A DNA stretch of 40,043 nt from Streptosporangiales bacterium (GCA_009380095.1 WHSL01000028.1:1-40043), one strand, 5' to 3'; shown: positions 8,191 to 15,918, counted from the stretch's first letter. Numbers and translations: made by a program. The notes: generated by a model from the sequence alone, not told the origin.

Positions 8191-8757
8191 ATGGACGTGC
8201 CCTCGAAAGGGACGGCCGGCGGGGCCCAGCGCACGGCCGCCCGGCCACCCGCGCGTACCGACGTCACCGTGTCGGTGAACGGCGCGGTGGAGCGCATCAA
8301 GGTGGACAACCGCGCGTCGCTGCTCGACGTGCTGCGTGAACGACTCGGCCTGACCGGCGCGAAGAAGGGCTGCGACCACGGACAGTGCGGCGCCTGCACG
8401 GTGCTGCTGGACGGGCGCCGGGTCAACGCCTGCCTGATCCTCGCGGTGACCGTGGACCAGGCGGAGGTCGTGACCGTGGAGGGGCTCACCGACGGGACGC
8501 GGCTGCACCCCCTCCAAGCCGCATTCATCGAGCGCGACGCCTTCCAGTGCGGCTACTGCACGCCCGGGCAGCTCTGCTCGGCGGTGGGCATGCTCGCCGA
8601 GGCGGCCAAGGGACGCGCCAGCGCGGTCACCGCCGACCTGGCCGACGACGCGCCGGTGCTGGACGAGGCGGAGATCCGGGAGCGGATGAGCGGGAACCTG
8701 TGCCGCTGCGGCGCGTACCCGAACATCGTCGCGGCGATCGGGGAGGTCGCCGGATGA
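8191..8757 (+). CDS. Molybdenum aldehyde oxidase, 2Fe-2S subunit (PaoA/YagT type)
   Basis: This 188-residue protein is the iron-sulfur subunit of a three-part xanthine-oxidase-family enzyme and passes electrons from the molybdenum site to FAD. The plant-type 2Fe-2S motif is CDHGQCGACTVLLDG with a later Cys in NACLI. The second, alpha-helical 2Fe-2S domain has FQCGYCTPGQ and GNLCRCGAYPNI. The roughly 25-residue N-terminal extension is Arg/Ala/Pro-rich, but no twin-arginine signal as in PaoA is visible, so the enzyme is probably cytoplasmic. It overlaps the FAD subunit by ATGA. Confidence 0.92.
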   Translation: MDVPSKGTAGGAQRTAARPPARTDVTVSVNGAVERIKVDNRASLLDVLRERLGLTGAKKGCDHGQCGACTVLLDGRRVNACLILAVTVDQAEVVTVEGLTDGTRLHPLQAAFIERDAFQCGYCTPGQLCSAVGMLAEAAKGRASAVTADLADDAPVLDEAEIRERMSGNLCRCGAYPNIVAAIGEVAG

Positions 8758-9770
8758 GGCCGTTCACGTTCGTCCGCGCCATCGACGCCGACCAGGCCGT
8801 GGCGGGCTACGCCCGCGAGCCCGAGTGGGCCATGTACCTCGGCGGCGGGACCAACCTCGTCGACCTGATGCGGCTCGGGGTGGCCGAGCCCGGGCTGCTC
8901 ATCGACGTGACGCGGCTGCCGTACGACCGTGTGGAGGAGGCGCCCGGCGGCGGGCTGAGGATCGGGGCGGCGGTGCGCAACAGCGACCTCGCCGCGGACC
9001 CAGCCGTCCGGCGGGACTACCCGGTGCTCGCCGCCGCGCTGCTCGCCGGCGCCTCCGGGCAGCTGCGCAACCAGGCCACCGTCGGCGGCAACCTGCTGCA
9101 GCGCACCCGGTGCGGCTACTTCCAGGACGTCACCAAGCCGTGCAACAAGCGGCGCTCCGGCTCCGGGTGCCCCGCCGTCGAGGGCGACCACCGCAACCTG
9201 GCGATCCTGGGGCACTCCGAGCACTGCGTGGCGACCCACCCGTCGGACATGGCGGTGGCGCTGACCGCGCTGGGCGCGACCGTGCACGTGCGGGGCCGGG
9301 CCGGCGAGCGGATCGTACCGATGCCGGGCCTGCACCGGCTGCCCGGCGACGAGCCGGACCGGGACACCGTGCTGGACCCGGGCGATCTGATCACGGCCGT
9401 GGAGCTGCCGCCGCTGGAGCTCGCCGCGCGCTCCCGGTACCGCAAGGTACGGGAGCGTGCGTCGTTCGCGTTCGCGCTGGTCTCGGTGGCCGCCGCGCTC
9501 GACGCCGAGGACGGCGCGGTCCGCGACTGCCGGATCGCGCTGGGCGGCGTGGCGCACGTGCCGTGGCGGGCGGAGGCGGCCGAGGAGGAGCTGCGCGGCG
9601 GCCCGGCCACCGACGACGCGTTCCGCGCCGCCGCCGACGCGGAGCTCGCCGCGGCGCGGCCGCTGCGGGACAACGGTTACAAGGTGCCGCTGGCACGCGA
9701 GCTGATCGTACGCACCCTCGCCGAGCTCCGGGACGGCACGGGCGCGGACGCCTCGGGGGGCACGCCATGA
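8754..9770 (+). CDS. Molybdenum aldehyde oxidase, FAD subunit with extra 4Fe-4S site (PaoB/YagS type)
   Basis: The 338-residue FAD subunit has the family's FAD motifs YLGGGTNLVDLM near residue 25 and TVGGNLLQRTRC near residue 110. The segment from RCGYF through PCNKRRSGSGC to EHCVATHPSDM contains four well-spaced cysteines. This insertion is the hallmark of PaoB-type subunits and binds an additional 4Fe-4S cluster, setting the enzyme apart from ordinary xanthine dehydrogenases. Start and stop both lie in ATGA overlaps with the flanking subunits, so the three are made together. Confidence 0.92.
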   Translation: MRPFTFVRAIDADQAVAGYAREPEWAMYLGGGTNLVDLMRLGVAEPGLLIDVTRLPYDRVEEAPGGGLRIGAAVRNSDLAADPAVRRDYPVLAAALLAGASGQLRNQATVGGNLLQRTRCGYFQDVTKPCNKRRSGSGCPAVEGDHRNLAILGHSEHCVATHPSDMAVALTALGATVHVRGRAGERIVPMPGLHRLPGDEPDRDTVLDPGDLITAVELPPLELAARSRYRKVRERASFAFALVSVAAALDAEDGAVRDCRIALGGVAHVPWRAEAAEEELRGGPATDDAFRAAADAELAAARPLRDNGYKVPLARELIVRTLAELRDGTGADASGGTP

Positions 9771-11884
9771 CCACGGACATCGAGCGGGTCACCGGGACCG
9801 CGCTGGACCGGGTGGAGGGCCGGGACAAGGTCACCGGCCTGGCCCGCTACGCCTACGAGTACCCGGCCGACGACATCGCGTACGTGGTGCCGGTGCCGGC
9901 CGCGATCGCCCGAGGCACCATCACCGGCATCGACCCTGGCGACGCGCTGGCCGTACCCGGGGTGCTCACCGTGCTGTCCTTCCGGAACGCGCCGCCGCTG
10001 GCCGGGAACGACCCCGAGCTGCGGATCTTCTCCAGCGACCGGGTCTCCTACCGCGGCCAGATGGTGGCGGCGGTGGTCGCCGACACGCTGGAGGCGGCGG
10101 CCGAGGCGGCGCGGCTGGTCCACGTCGGCTACGACGCCGAGCCGCACGACGTGCTGCTGCGGCCGGACCATCCCGAGGCGTACGTGCCCGAGAAGGTGAA
10201 CCCGTCCTTCCCCGCCGTCAGCGAACAGGGCGACGTGGAGGCCGCGCTGGGCGACGCCGCGGTCACCGTCGACACGACGTACACCACGCCCGCGTACCAC
10301 AACAACGCCATGGAGCCGCACGCCACGCTCGCCGTCTGGTCCGGCGACCGGCTCACCGCCTACGACTCCAACCAGGGCTCCTCGACGGCCAGGGACATGC
10401 TGGCCGCGGCGTTCGGCCTGGAGCCCGGGCAGGTCCGGGTGGTCTCGCCGCACGTGGGCGGCGGCTTCGGGTCCAAGGGCACGCCGCGGCCGCAGATCGT
10501 GCTCGCCGCGCTGGCCGCGCGCGCCGTGGGACGGCCCGCCAAGGTGGCGCTGACCCGGCAGCACATGTTCGCCGTGACCGGGTACCGTACGCCGTCGATC
10601 CAGCGGGTCCGGCTCGGCGCGGACGCCTCCGGGCGGATGACCGCGCTCGCCCACGAGGTCGAGGAGCAGACCTCCACGCTGAAGGAGTTCGCCGAGCAGA
10701 CCGCGGTGCCGTCGCGGATGATGTATGCCGCGCCGAACCGGCTGACCACGCACCGGGTGGTGGCGCTCGACGTGGCGACGCCGTCGTGGATGCGGGCCCC
10801 CGGCGAGTGCCCCGGCATGTACGCGCTGGAGTCCGCCATGGACGAGCTGGCCGTCGCCTGCGGGCTGGACCCGATCGAGCTGCGCGTCCGTAACGAACCG
10901 GAGGAGGACCCGGAGAGCGGGCTGCCGTGGAGCTCCCGCAACGTCGTGGCCTGCCTTCGCGAGGGGGCCGCGTGGTTCGGCTGGGCCGGCCGCGACCCGG
11001 CGCCCGGCGTACGGCGGGACGGGCGGTGGCTGGTCGGCACCGGGGTGGCCGCGTCCACGTACCCAGCGCGGCGGCGGCCCTCGGAGGCGACCGCCCGCGC
11101 CACCGCGGACGGGCGGTTCACCGTACGGATCGCCGCCGCGGACATCGGCACCGGGTCCCGTACGGCGCTCACCCAGATCGCCGCGGACGCGCTCGGCGTC
11201 CCGCCGGAGCGGGTGGACGTACGGATCGGGGACAGCGCGCTGCCCACCGCCTCGCTGGCGGGCGGGTCGATGGGGACGGCGTCCTGGGGCTCGGCGGTGG
11301 CCATGGCCTGCGTACGGCTGCGGGAGCGGCTGGACGGCGCGGGCGGCGAGGTCCCCGAGGACGGGATCGAGGCCCGGTACGACACGGCCGACGACATCAA
11401 GGCCGACGCGGCGTACGCGCGGCACGCCTTCGGCGCGCAGTTCGCCGAGGTCCGGGTGGATCCGGGGACCGGCGAGATCCGGGTGCCGCGGCTGCTCGGC
11501 GTGTTCGCGGCCGGCCGCATCATCAACGCCAAGACCGCGCGGTCGCAGTTCATCGGCGGCATGACGATGGGGCTGGCGATGGCGCTGCTGGAGGAGAGCG
11601 TGCCGGACGCGGAGTTCGGCGGCTTCCTCAACCACGACCTCGCGCAGTACCACGTGCCCGCCAACGCCGACGTCGCGAACATCGACGCGCGGTGGATCGA
11701 GGAGGACGATCCGCACCTCAACCCGATGGGCAGCAAGGGCATCGGCGAGATCGGCATCGTGGGCACGGCCGCCGCCATCGGCAACGCCGTCCACCACGCC
11801 ACCGGCGTCCGCTTCCGCGACCTCCCGATCCGCCCCGACCGCGTACTGGACCGCGCCCCACAAATTGGGGGAAGGAATTTGTAG
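9767..11884 (+). CDS. Molybdenum aldehyde oxidase, molybdopterin-binding subunit (PaoC/YagR type)
   Basis: This 705-residue catalytic subunit binds the molybdopterin cofactor and hydroxylates aldehydes or N-heterocycles with water. Visible motifs are the N-terminal ARYAYEY domain, YHNNAMEPHAT, the cofactor loop VGGGFGSKG, SWMRAPGECPGMYALESAMDE and the active-site glutamate in GSKGIGEIGIVG. The PaoB-like FAD subunit favours an aromatic-aldehyde oxidase over a purine enzyme. The last codons, after LDRAPQ, lie in an unusually AT-rich stretch that is one arm of the downstream inverted repeat, so the tail may not be native. No XdhC/PaoD insertion chaperone is present nearby. Confidence 0.9.
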   Translation: MTTDIERVTGTALDRVEGRDKVTGLARYAYEYPADDIAYVVPVPAAIARGTITGIDPGDALAVPGVLTVLSFRNAPPLAGNDPELRIFSSDRVSYRGQMVAAVVADTLEAAAEAARLVHVGYDAEPHDVLLRPDHPEAYVPEKVNPSFPAVSEQGDVEAALGDAAVTVDTTYTTPAYHNNAMEPHATLAVWSGDRLTAYDSNQGSSTARDMLAAAFGLEPGQVRVVSPHVGGGFGSKGTPRPQIVLAALAARAVGRPAKVALTRQHMFAVTGYRTPSIQRVRLGADASGRMTALAHEVEEQTSTLKEFAEQTAVPSRMMYAAPNRLTTHRVVALDVATPSWMRAPGECPGMYALESAMDELAVACGLDPIELRVRNEPEEDPESGLPWSSRNVVACLREGAAWFGWAGRDPAPGVRRDGRWLVGTGVAASTYPARRRPSEATARATADGRFTVRIAAADIGTGSRTALTQIAADALGVPPERVDVRIGDSALPTASLAGGSMGTASWGSAVAMACVRLRERLDGAGGEVPEDGIEARYDTADDIKADAAYARHAFGAQFAEVRVDPGTGEIRVPRLLGVFAAGRIINAKTARSQFIGGMTMGLAMALLEESVPDAEFGGFLNHDLAQYHVPANADVANIDARWIEEDDPHLNPMGSKGIGEIGIVGTAAAIGNAVHHATGVRFRDLPIRPDRVLDRAPQIGGRNL

Positions 11885-11927
11885 AAGAACCCGCAGGTCG
11901 CCCCCGCAAAATCCTTTACCCAACTTG
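11861..11927. terminator. Imperfect inverted repeat, probable bidirectional terminator
   Basis: The 21 bases at 11861-11881 and those at 11907-11927 are inverted repeats matching at 17 of 21 positions. The left arm begins caaattggggg and the right arm ends cccaacttg. The repeat lies between convergent genes, with the left arm inside the last codons of the molybdenum subunit. The AT-rich composition contrasts with the surrounding DNA. It fits a terminator serving both strands, or a small mobile repeat that was co-opted. Confidence 0.55.
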
Positions 11928-11937
11928 TTGATCTTGG
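11921..11937 (+). repeat. Dispersed intergenic motif CAA(C/T)TTGTTGATCTTGG, copy 1
   Basis: The 17-base sequence caacttgttgatcttgg recurs with one change (caatttgttgatcttgg) at 21797-21813. The inverted core ccaagatcaa is at 12668-12677. All three sites lie at the 3' end of minus-strand genes, between the stop codon and the next gene. The distribution suggests a shared terminator element or a small repeat family. Confidence 0.5.
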
Positions 11938-12519
11938 TTAAGGCGTGAAGATGTCCCAGTGGCTTGGCTCTGAGGCGTAGATGGCGCCGGTGGGCGCGTG
12001 GTGCAGGGTGGCGCCGTCGCCGCGTACGCCGTCCGGCGGGTACGTGCCGGTGATGTAGCGGTCGACGCAGGCGCTGTGGGCGATGTCGATCTTGTAGCCG
12101 TTGGCGTGGCTGTAGTCGCTCTGGGCGTGTCCGGCCTCGGTGCCCCCGGTCACGTCGATCGCGCAGCCGCTACGCCGCTTGAGATCGATGACCAGGGCCA
12201 GCGTCGCCGGCCGCATCATCTCCAGGGACGTGCACGACGCGGACTCCCGGTCGGCGCAGCCGCCGGAGGAGCGCACCCGTACGCCCTCCGCCTCCAGCAG
12301 GCCCACGGCCTGCGCGTGGCGCAGCCGGTCCGGCAGCCGTACGCGCAGGCTGTACGGAACGTTGCGGGCGTGCCCGCGTAGCCCGCGGGGCTCGTTGGCC
12401 TCGCTCCCGGCGGGCTTCGCCGCCCGCGGCAGGACTCCGATGGGCCCGCCGGGTGCCGGGGCGAGCCCGGCGAGCGAGATGTGCAGGACCAGTGGCATGA
12501 CAGCGACGTCTAAACCCAT
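11938..12519 (-). CDS. Probable M15-like zinc peptidase-fold protein
   Basis: The protein has 193 residues from this ATG; Met8 is an alternative start. The segment SHANGYKIDI (His138, Asp145) followed near the C-terminus by SHWDI (His187) reproduces the His/Asp/His zinc-ligand layout of M15 D-Ala-D-Ala peptidases (SxHxxGxAxD ... HW). Four cysteines (88, 96, 119, 151) could form disulfides, suggesting export. GGTEAGHAQSDYSH is typical of a family of secreted actinobacterial proteins of unknown role. No convincing signal peptide is seen at the annotated start, so the start or export route is uncertain. Peptidase activity is inferred from the ligand pattern only. Confidence 0.62.
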   Translation of the reverse strand: MGLDVAVMPLVLHISLAGLAPAPGGPIGVLPRAAKPAGSEANEPRGLRGHARNVPYSLRVRLPDRLRHAQAVGLLEAEGVRVRSSGGCADRESASCTSLEMMRPATLALVIDLKRRSGCAIDVTGGTEAGHAQSDYSHANGYKIDIAHSACVDRYITGTYPPDGVRGDGATLHHAPTGAIYASEPSHWDIFTP

Positions 12520-12542
12520 GATCTTTCTGCTCTCGTCGGTGC

Positions 12543-12558
12543 GGCCTCGGATGAGGCC
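12543..12558 (-). other. Hairpin in the leader of the M15-like gene
   Basis: The stem ggcctc/gaggcc around ggat lies 24-39 bases upstream of the start codon, in a 154-bp gap between the urease alpha stop and the M15-like start. The rest of the gap shows no gene and no clear promoter. Confidence 0.25.
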
Positions 12559-12673
12559 CCGTACGCCACACGAGTCCTTGCCACGTTCCCGCGCGTGTCA
12601 TCCCGCGCGTTGGCCAAGCCCTGACCGGTCTTGGCCGACTATGACCCGCCGCTTGACGCAACCTTGACCAAGA

Positions 12674-14362
12674 TCAAGCCAGGTGGTGAAGGCGGGTGAG
12701 CGGGAGCTCGGTCGCGTGGTGCAACGGGATCTCCTTCCCGTCCACGCGGACCGGCACCGGCTCCGGCGCGACCTGCACGCTCGGTGTGGCGGTGTTGTGC
12801 AGCATGTCGGCGCTGCCGAGCCCGCGGCTGCCGGAGATCGGCGCGTACCGGCGTCCGGGCGGGAGCGCGGCCCGCGCGGCGCTGTCGGCCAGGCAGGACG
12901 CGCTCACGAACACGTGCGCGAGGCGGGCCGGCGCGTCGCCGAGCCCGCCGTAGAACGGCAACATCCGGCGCGGCTGGGTGAGCCGCGTCGAGCCGGACCC
13001 GGAGCCGGCCGCGCCCCAGGCCACGAAGCCCGACTTCACCACCAGCTCCGGCTGCGCGCCGAACCAGGCGGGCTGCCACAGCACGAGGTCGGCGAGCAGG
13101 CCGGGCCGTACGGACCCCACGTGCGCGGCGATGCCGTGCGCCACGGCCGGGTTGTGCGTGAGCTTGGCCAGGTAACGCAGTACGCGGGCGTTGTTGGCCG
13201 TCTCCGGCCCGGTCTCTCCAGCCAGCGTGGCCTGCACGTGCGCGAGCTGCCAGGTACGGCGCCCGACCTCGCCGATCCGCCCCATGCCGAGCGCGTCGGA
13301 GTTGATGATGGCGATCGCGCCGTCGTCGTGCAGCCGGTTCTCGGCGGCGATGGCGTGCTCGCGGATCCTGCTCGCGGCGATGGCGTGGTCGCTGGGCAGC
13401 GCGGCGTGGGCGCGGTGCACGGTCATCGTCATCGGCAGCAGCTCGGCCACCGTGGCGGGGGTGAGCGGCAGGGTCGGCGTGGTCGAGGAGGTGAGCACGT
13501 TCTCCTCGCCGACGATGGTCAGCAGGTCGGGGTGCCCGCCGCCGCCCTCCACGTGGTAGGCGTGCACGGTCCGCCCGTCCACCGCGGCGAGCGTGTCGCT
13601 CAGGTAGCCGGACTCGTTCAGCGTGTCGGTGTGCAGCGCGACCGGCAGGTCCACGGCGTCCGCGAGGCTCAGGCAGGTGTCCACCACGGGCGGCGTGGCG
13701 CCCCAGTCCTCGTGGATCTTGAAGCCGCCGCACCCGGCGAGCACCGCCCGCTCCAGCAGCGCCGGCTCGGTGGACGAGCCGCGGGCCAGGAACGCCGCGT
13801 TCACCGGCACCTGGGCCCAGCCGTCGATCAGCGCGTGCAGGTTGGCGCGCGGATTGGCGCCGACGTCCCAGACGCCGCCCATGCCCATGCCCACCAGGGT
13901 GGTGACGCCCGCCGCCAGCGCCGCGGGCACCAGCTCGGCGTTGGACAGGTGCACGTGCGAGTCGACGATCCCGGGCGTGGCGATCATGCCCTCACCGGTG
14001 ATCATCGCGGTGTGGGCGTCCACCTCGAGGGTGACGCCGTCCTGGACGCCCGGGTTGCCGGCGCGGCCGACGCCGACGATGCGGCCCTCCTTGATGCCGA
14101 TGTTCGTCTTGCGCACGCCGAGCAGTGGGTCGATCAGTACGACCCCCAGCACGACCATGTCGAGCGCGGAGTCGCGGCCCGCCGCGCCGGAGACCAGGGC
14201 GCCATGCCGTGCCGTCTTGCCGCAGCCGCCGAGCATCTCCTCGCCGGGCTCGGTGTCGTCGTGCTCGACCTCCACCCACAGGGCGGTGTCGGCGAGCCTG
14301 ATCCGGTCCCCGGTGGTCGGGCCGTACAGCCGCGCGTACTCGCGGCGCGTGAGCCGGCTCAT
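12674..14362 (-). CDS. ureC: Urease subunit alpha, divergent
   Basis: Urease alpha hydrolyses urea at a di-nickel centre. The 562 residues are near the usual length. Nickel ligands are recognisable: His136 and His138 (SHVHL), Lys215 and His217 (FKIHEDWGATP, the lysine that is carbamylated), His244 (ALHTDTLNESG), His270 (YHVEG) and Asp356 (NSDALGMGRIGE). On the mobile flap the usual Cys-His pair reads Val315-His316 (MTVHRAH), so the flap cysteine is absent while the acid His is kept. Sequence after the first HxH also departs from classical ureases. The gene follows a UreA-UreB fusion through a bridging ORF. No nickel-insertion genes (ureD, E, F, G) are in the window. Confidence 0.88.
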   Translation of the reverse strand: MSRLTRREYARLYGPTTGDRIRLADTALWVEVEHDDTEPGEEMLGGCGKTARHGALVSGAAGRDSALDMVVLGVVLIDPLLGVRKTNIGIKEGRIVGVGRAGNPGVQDGVTLEVDAHTAMITGEGMIATPGIVDSHVHLSNAELVPAALAAGVTTLVGMGMGGVWDVGANPRANLHALIDGWAQVPVNAAFLARGSSTEPALLERAVLAGCGGFKIHEDWGATPPVVDTCLSLADAVDLPVALHTDTLNESGYLSDTLAAVDGRTVHAYHVEGGGGHPDLLTIVGEENVLTSSTTPTLPLTPATVAELLPMTMTVHRAHAALPSDHAIAASRIREHAIAAENRLHDDGAIAIINSDALGMGRIGEVGRRTWQLAHVQATLAGETGPETANNARVLRYLAKLTHNPAVAHGIAAHVGSVRPGLLADLVLWQPAWFGAQPELVVKSGFVAWGAAGSGSGSTRLTQPRRMLPFYGGLGDAPARLAHVFVSASCLADSAARAALPPGRRYAPISGSRGLGSADMLHNTATPSVQVAPEPVPVRVDGKEIPLHHATELPLTRLHHLA

Positions 14363-14427
14363 GCGGTGCCTCCCCGCCGGCCGCGGCTCCGCCGCGTGGG
14401 AGTGCCGGCATGCCGCGCCGCGCTCAT
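14359..14427 (-). CDS. 22-residue Arg-rich bridging ORF between the urease genes
   Basis: The ORF begins in an ATGA overlap with the stop of the urease gamma/beta gene (14424-14427) and ends in an ATGA overlap with the urease alpha start (14359-14362). It fills the 61-bp gap exactly. The peptide begins MSAARHAGTP and ends RGRRGGTA, with seven arginines. It could carry ribosomes from one gene to the next by termination-reinitiation, or be the residue of a deleted gene. Whether the peptide has a role of its own cannot be seen. Confidence 0.45.
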   Translation of the reverse strand: MSAARHAGTPTRRSRGRRGGTA

Positions 14428-15008
14428 GACGCTGCCTCGCCGCCGAGCCGGACGACGCCGACCTCGCGCCGCTCGCCGGGGGCCACGCGGACGGCGGTGC
14501 CGGCGGGCACGTCGAGCCGGTACCGGCCGGGCGCGTCGAGGCCGACCTGGAGGGCGGGGTTCAGCGTGTCCAGCGGCATGTGGGAGGACACCCACACCGG
14601 CCGGTCGCCCGTGTTGTGCAGAACCGCCGTGGCCCGGTCGCGGCCCGGCGCCAGCTCCACCTCGCCCTCGGCGGCGGCCACCGCGCCGGGTCCGTGCGGA
14701 TCGGCGGGCCCGAACGGCGCGTCCACGTGCACGAGCACGGTCCCGTACGGGAACAGCGCCTCCACCTGCAGCGACGGCACCGCCCCCGGGATCCCCTCGA
14801 CGAGCCGGTCGGGCGGCACCACCTCCCGCGCCCGCCGCACGACCTCCGCGTACGGCACCCCGTCCCACGCCCACTCGCAGATCTCGTCGCAGACCAGCGC
14901 CACCGCCTCGGCCGCCCCCAGCCGCGCCCCCCGCTCCAGCCGCCGCCGCGCCAGGGACGCCCCGGCGTGCAGCAACAGCCGCTCCGACTCCCGTGGCGTC
15001 ACGTGCAT
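14424..15008 (-). CDS. ureAB: Urease gamma-beta fusion subunit, divergent
   Basis: The 194-residue protein joins the two small urease subunits. Residues 1-100 are gamma-like: MHVTPRESERLLLHAGASLA, GAAEAVALVCDEI, and PSLQVEALFPYGTVLVHVD. Residues 105-194 are beta-like: GDRPVWVSSHMPLDTLNPAL and AGTAVRVAPGERREV. The usual beta segment SHYHF is changed to SHMPL. The ATG has aggaga nine bases upstream, and that ribosome site overlaps the stop of an upstream gene remnant. Fusion plus a divergent UreC is a known alternative urease type in actinomycetes; from memory Streptomyces has such a pair beside its classical urease. Confidence 0.85.
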   Translation of the reverse strand: MHVTPRESERLLLHAGASLARRRLERGARLGAAEAVALVCDEICEWAWDGVPYAEVVRRAREVVPPDRLVEGIPGAVPSLQVEALFPYGTVLVHVDAPFGPADPHGPGAVAAAEGEVELAPGRDRATAVLHNTGDRPVWVSSHMPLDTLNPALQVGLDAPGRYRLDVPAGTAVRVAPGERREVGVVRLGGEAAS

Positions 15009-15019
15009 ATGCAGGTCTC

Positions 15020-15175
15020 CTAGCGGCCGAGGACCTGCTTGAGCAGGTCGGGGCGGTCGGTCATGATGCCGTCGCCGCCGAGGGCGACGAGCTCGCGCAG
15101 CCGTTCAGGTCCGTGAAGTCTCCAGCACGTCCGCACCGAGCGCCACCGCCGTCGCCGGAACGGCCGCCTCCGCTC
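15020..15175 (-). pseudogene. Remnant of a glycerophosphodiester phosphodiesterase gene
   Basis: Two short GDPD pieces remain in different frames. The downstream piece (PERLRELVALGGDGIMTDRP, then DLLKQVLGR and a stop at 15020-15022) is the C-terminal end of the TIM barrel, where GVDGIMTDRP is conserved. Just upstream, PATAVALGADVLETS matches the N-terminal strand that normally carries the metal-binding LETD. About 200 residues between them are missing. The remnant lies between the class II aldolase and urease genes, and its stop codon sits in the urease ribosome site. Confidence 0.65.
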
Positions 15176-15189
15176 GTCCACGGCCGTCA

Positions 15190-15900
15190 TTATGCAGACC
15201 GGAAGGCACCGCCGACATCGAGGCGGCGGACCAGGTAGTCCCAGACGGCCTCCTGGGCCCGCTCGTTGTAGATGTGCTCCCGCTTGGCCAGGGACTCCTC
15301 GGGGGACGACCAGGTGGGCCGGCCGTCGGCGGCAGTCGTGAGCAGTTGCTGGGCGCAGGCCCGCTCCAGCACCACCGCCGCCACGGTGGCCTCCCGCAGC
15401 GTCCGCCCCACGGTGACGATGCCGTGGTTGACGAGGAACAACGCCCGCGCCTCACCGAGCCTCGTGGCCACCGCGCGCCCCAGCTCCGAGGTGAGGATGA
15501 GGTCCGCCGTCTGGGTGAACCGCGGCACCGTCGGCGGCACGAAGAGGTTGGCCGCGTGGCTCACCGGCAGCAGCGGCTCCCCGGCTGCGGCCAGCGCCAC
15601 CGCGTGCGGCGGATGCGTGTGCACCACGCCGCCCACGTCGGGCCGCGCCGCCATGACCTCGGTGTGGATCGGGTACTCGCTGTGCCGCGCCCCGCCCCCC
15701 TCCAGGACGGCGCCGCCGGGGTCGACGAGATGCACCCGCGCGGGCGTCACCTCCTCCAGACCCCACTCGGCGGCCTTGATCCATACGCCCCTCCCCCGCG
15801 GGTCCCGCGCGGACGCGTGCCCCCAGATGAGGTCGCCGTGGCCCTCCGCGGCGAGGATCCGGGACGAGGTCGCGACGAGGTCGCGGAGCGCGTCACCCAT
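15190..15900 (-). CDS. Class II aldolase/adducin family protein, last of the aromatic operon
   Basis: The 236-residue protein belongs to the zinc enzymes related to fuculose-phosphate aldolase; several members are decarboxylases. The zinc-binding HTHPPH is near residues 93-98 and the third ligand is in VNHGIVTVG near residue 157. EYPIHTEVMAARPDVGGVVH is typical. In Gram-positive phthalate pathways a member of this family (PhtC) decarboxylates 3,4-dihydroxyphthalate; the adjacent dioxygenase and IclR genes make such a role plausible, though the family also includes sugar-phosphate enzymes. It lies 18 bases after the IclR stop. A second family member is encoded at 16731-17459. Confidence 0.85.
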   Translation of the reverse strand: MGDALRDLVATSSRILAAEGHGDLIWGHASARDPRGRGVWIKAAEWGLEEVTPARVHLVDPGGAVLEGGGARHSEYPIHTEVMAARPDVGGVVHTHPPHAVALAAAGEPLLPVSHAANLFVPPTVPRFTQTADLILTSELGRAVATRLGEARALFLVNHGIVTVGRTLREATVAAVVLERACAQQLLTTAADGRPTWSSPEESLAKREHIYNERAQEAVWDYLVRRLDVGGAFRSA

Positions 15901-15918
15901 GGAAAATCATGCCTCCGC

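Noticed and set aside
8191-11884. Assignment of the molybdenum enzyme as xanthine dehydrogenase of the purine pathway
   Set aside because: The four-Cys insertion in the FAD subunit and the separate three-gene layout are of the PaoABC aldehyde-oxidase type; proximity to purine-gene remnants is not enough.
12683-15238. Long plus-strand open frame opposite the urease genes
   Set aside because: The minus strand encodes recognisable urease subunits with nickel ligands; the plus-strand product is Arg/Gly-rich with no domain.
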